A stretch of 64,000 bases of DNA from Monosporascus cannonballus. Its lineage: Eukaryota > Ascomycota > Sordariomycetes > Xylariales. Under the pieces are notes generated by a model. That model was not told the origin of the DNA. It ran no database searches and saw only the letters and a list, made by a program, of their open reading frames with translations. Position numbers and translations under genes: made by a program. This document shows, piece after piece, positions 63,072-64,000 of the stretch. The stretch lies in assembly GCA_004154925.1 (NCBI GenBank), contig QJNS01000284.1, positions 1 to 64,000 of the forward strand. Reading direction: 5' to 3'. Numbering within the stretch: the first letter of the stretch is position 1; each line of letters starts with the position of its first letter.

Positions 63072-64000
63072 TTATTCGTTATTTTCAAAATATTTATTAT
63101 TATAAGTAAAAAAGCGGTCCGTTATAAAGTTTGCGTTAGTTATAATTATAATTATACCGAAATAAATATCTTTTTTTTACTAATATATTTTTTAATATAA
63201 TTCTTACGTAATTTACGGATATTTCCGAATTTCGTTAAACGGTTATCGCGTTTTGCGAAATTGCTTTTAATTATAATTACGGAAACCTTGGTAAATTTAT
63301 TTTTTTACGTACTTTTTATATTTCTTTTTTGCCGTTAACCTTAACTTAACGGCTATTTGTGCTTAGGAAAAAGCGGATACCAAGATTTTACATTTACGTT
63401 TTAAATTTTCGTACGTCGTTTATTTCGAAATACGTTTATACCTTTAATTCCTGGCTTATACGTTATTTATATATGGGTTAAGTGGCCGGTTTTGCCGGTT
63501 TTTTTGCTTAATATAATAAAGCACGTATTAAGAATAAAAATAACAAATATCGTTATATAAGTTTTTTTTTGCAATATTTTTACGTTTTTTTCGTACCGTT
63601 TATTAATTTACGTTATAGATGAAATTAATAACCGTTAATAATCGTATTCTTAATGTTTTCGAAAATTTCGTAATTATAACTTAAACGGCTAAAACAAAAT
63701 TCCGGTTTTACTAACATTTAATATAAATAAAATTAAATAATTGCGCGTTTTATGTACGTAATTTTTATATAACATTAATGTTGCAAATTTATAAAATAAA
63801 TTATTAAATTTATAAGTTTTTAAACATAATTAAATAATTTCGTAACCGCTATATTATTTTTATAATTTCGAACTTTTTCTTAATATGCTTTATTCGTAAA
63901 TAACGAAAACGTTATTTTAACGTTTATTTGCAAATTATATAAGGTTATTTGTAAGCGGTTTTCCTAAGTTTCTTATACCGTTTATATGCTGCCCGGCCGG
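63072..64000 (+). pseudogene. Unidentified relic gene, 3' continuation to window edge
   Basis: Continues the frame of 49345-49672 for about 310 further codons with stops that are almost all TAA (one TGA). Readable pieces include LIRYFQNIYYYK, EFRQTVIAFCEIAFNYNYG and, at the edge, YTVYMLPGR. A less mutated patch lies near 63470-63510. The closing piece faintly recalls the block upstream of the helicase domain in fungal TLH/RecQ-type proteins, but this is weak. The gene continues beyond the window. Confidence 0.45.

Overview
The window looks like a heterochromatic, transposon-filled block from a filamentous ascomycete (Pezizomycotina). Most of it is extremely AT-rich. Remnant coding frames are broken mainly by TAA/TAG where CAA, CAG or TGG is expected. 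CpA/TpG are scarce, TpA is abundant, and the remaining C and G sit largely in CpG. This is the signature of repeat-induced point mutation (RIP). I see no intact host gene. Two GC-balanced islands (1-2267, and 23672-23808 continuing at 47678-48775) look unmutated but hold no convincing gene.

Most of the structure is nested transposons, and their boundaries can be fixed by terminal repeats and target-site duplications (TSDs). From left to right: a solo LTR (2268-2641, TSD CAAAG); a Ty3/Gypsy chromovirus E1 on the minus strand (2666-9388, TSD ATAAC); a relic DUF3435 (tyrosine-recombinase-like) gene (about 9790-11084) cut by E3, a related plus-strand element that keeps only its 5' LTR, gag and the start of pol (11085-about 14328); a PIF/Harbinger transposase gene (14458-15535 plus 23672-23754) split by minus-strand chromovirus E4 (15536-23666, TSD GATTA), which itself carries a Tc1-like element (16453-17829, TA duplication).

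Next comes a Ty1/Copia element E5 (outer limits 23809-47672, TSD ACAGC). Its 5' LTR was split a few bases from its inner edge by an 18.3-kb block (29171-47509) flanked by TATCAG. The block carries a RecQ-like helicase relic and contains a second, unrelated Gypsy element E6 (34208-41631, TSD TTTGT). After the GC island, plus-strand chromovirus E7 (49673-63066, TSD ATTAC) splits an unidentified relic reading frame that runs off the right edge, and E7 is itself split inside gag by minus-strand chromovirus E8 (50785-57514, TSD CTCGG/TTCGG).

E1, E3, E4, E7, E8 and the solo LTR are one chromovirus lineage: they share LTR ends (TGTTACGACC...GCCGTCACA) and, where the region is preserved, gag, pol and a C-terminal chromodomain. 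Their U3 regions differ, and three carry subfamily-specific tandem repeats. The least familiar part is the 10.9 kb that remains of the 29171-47509 block after E6 is removed.
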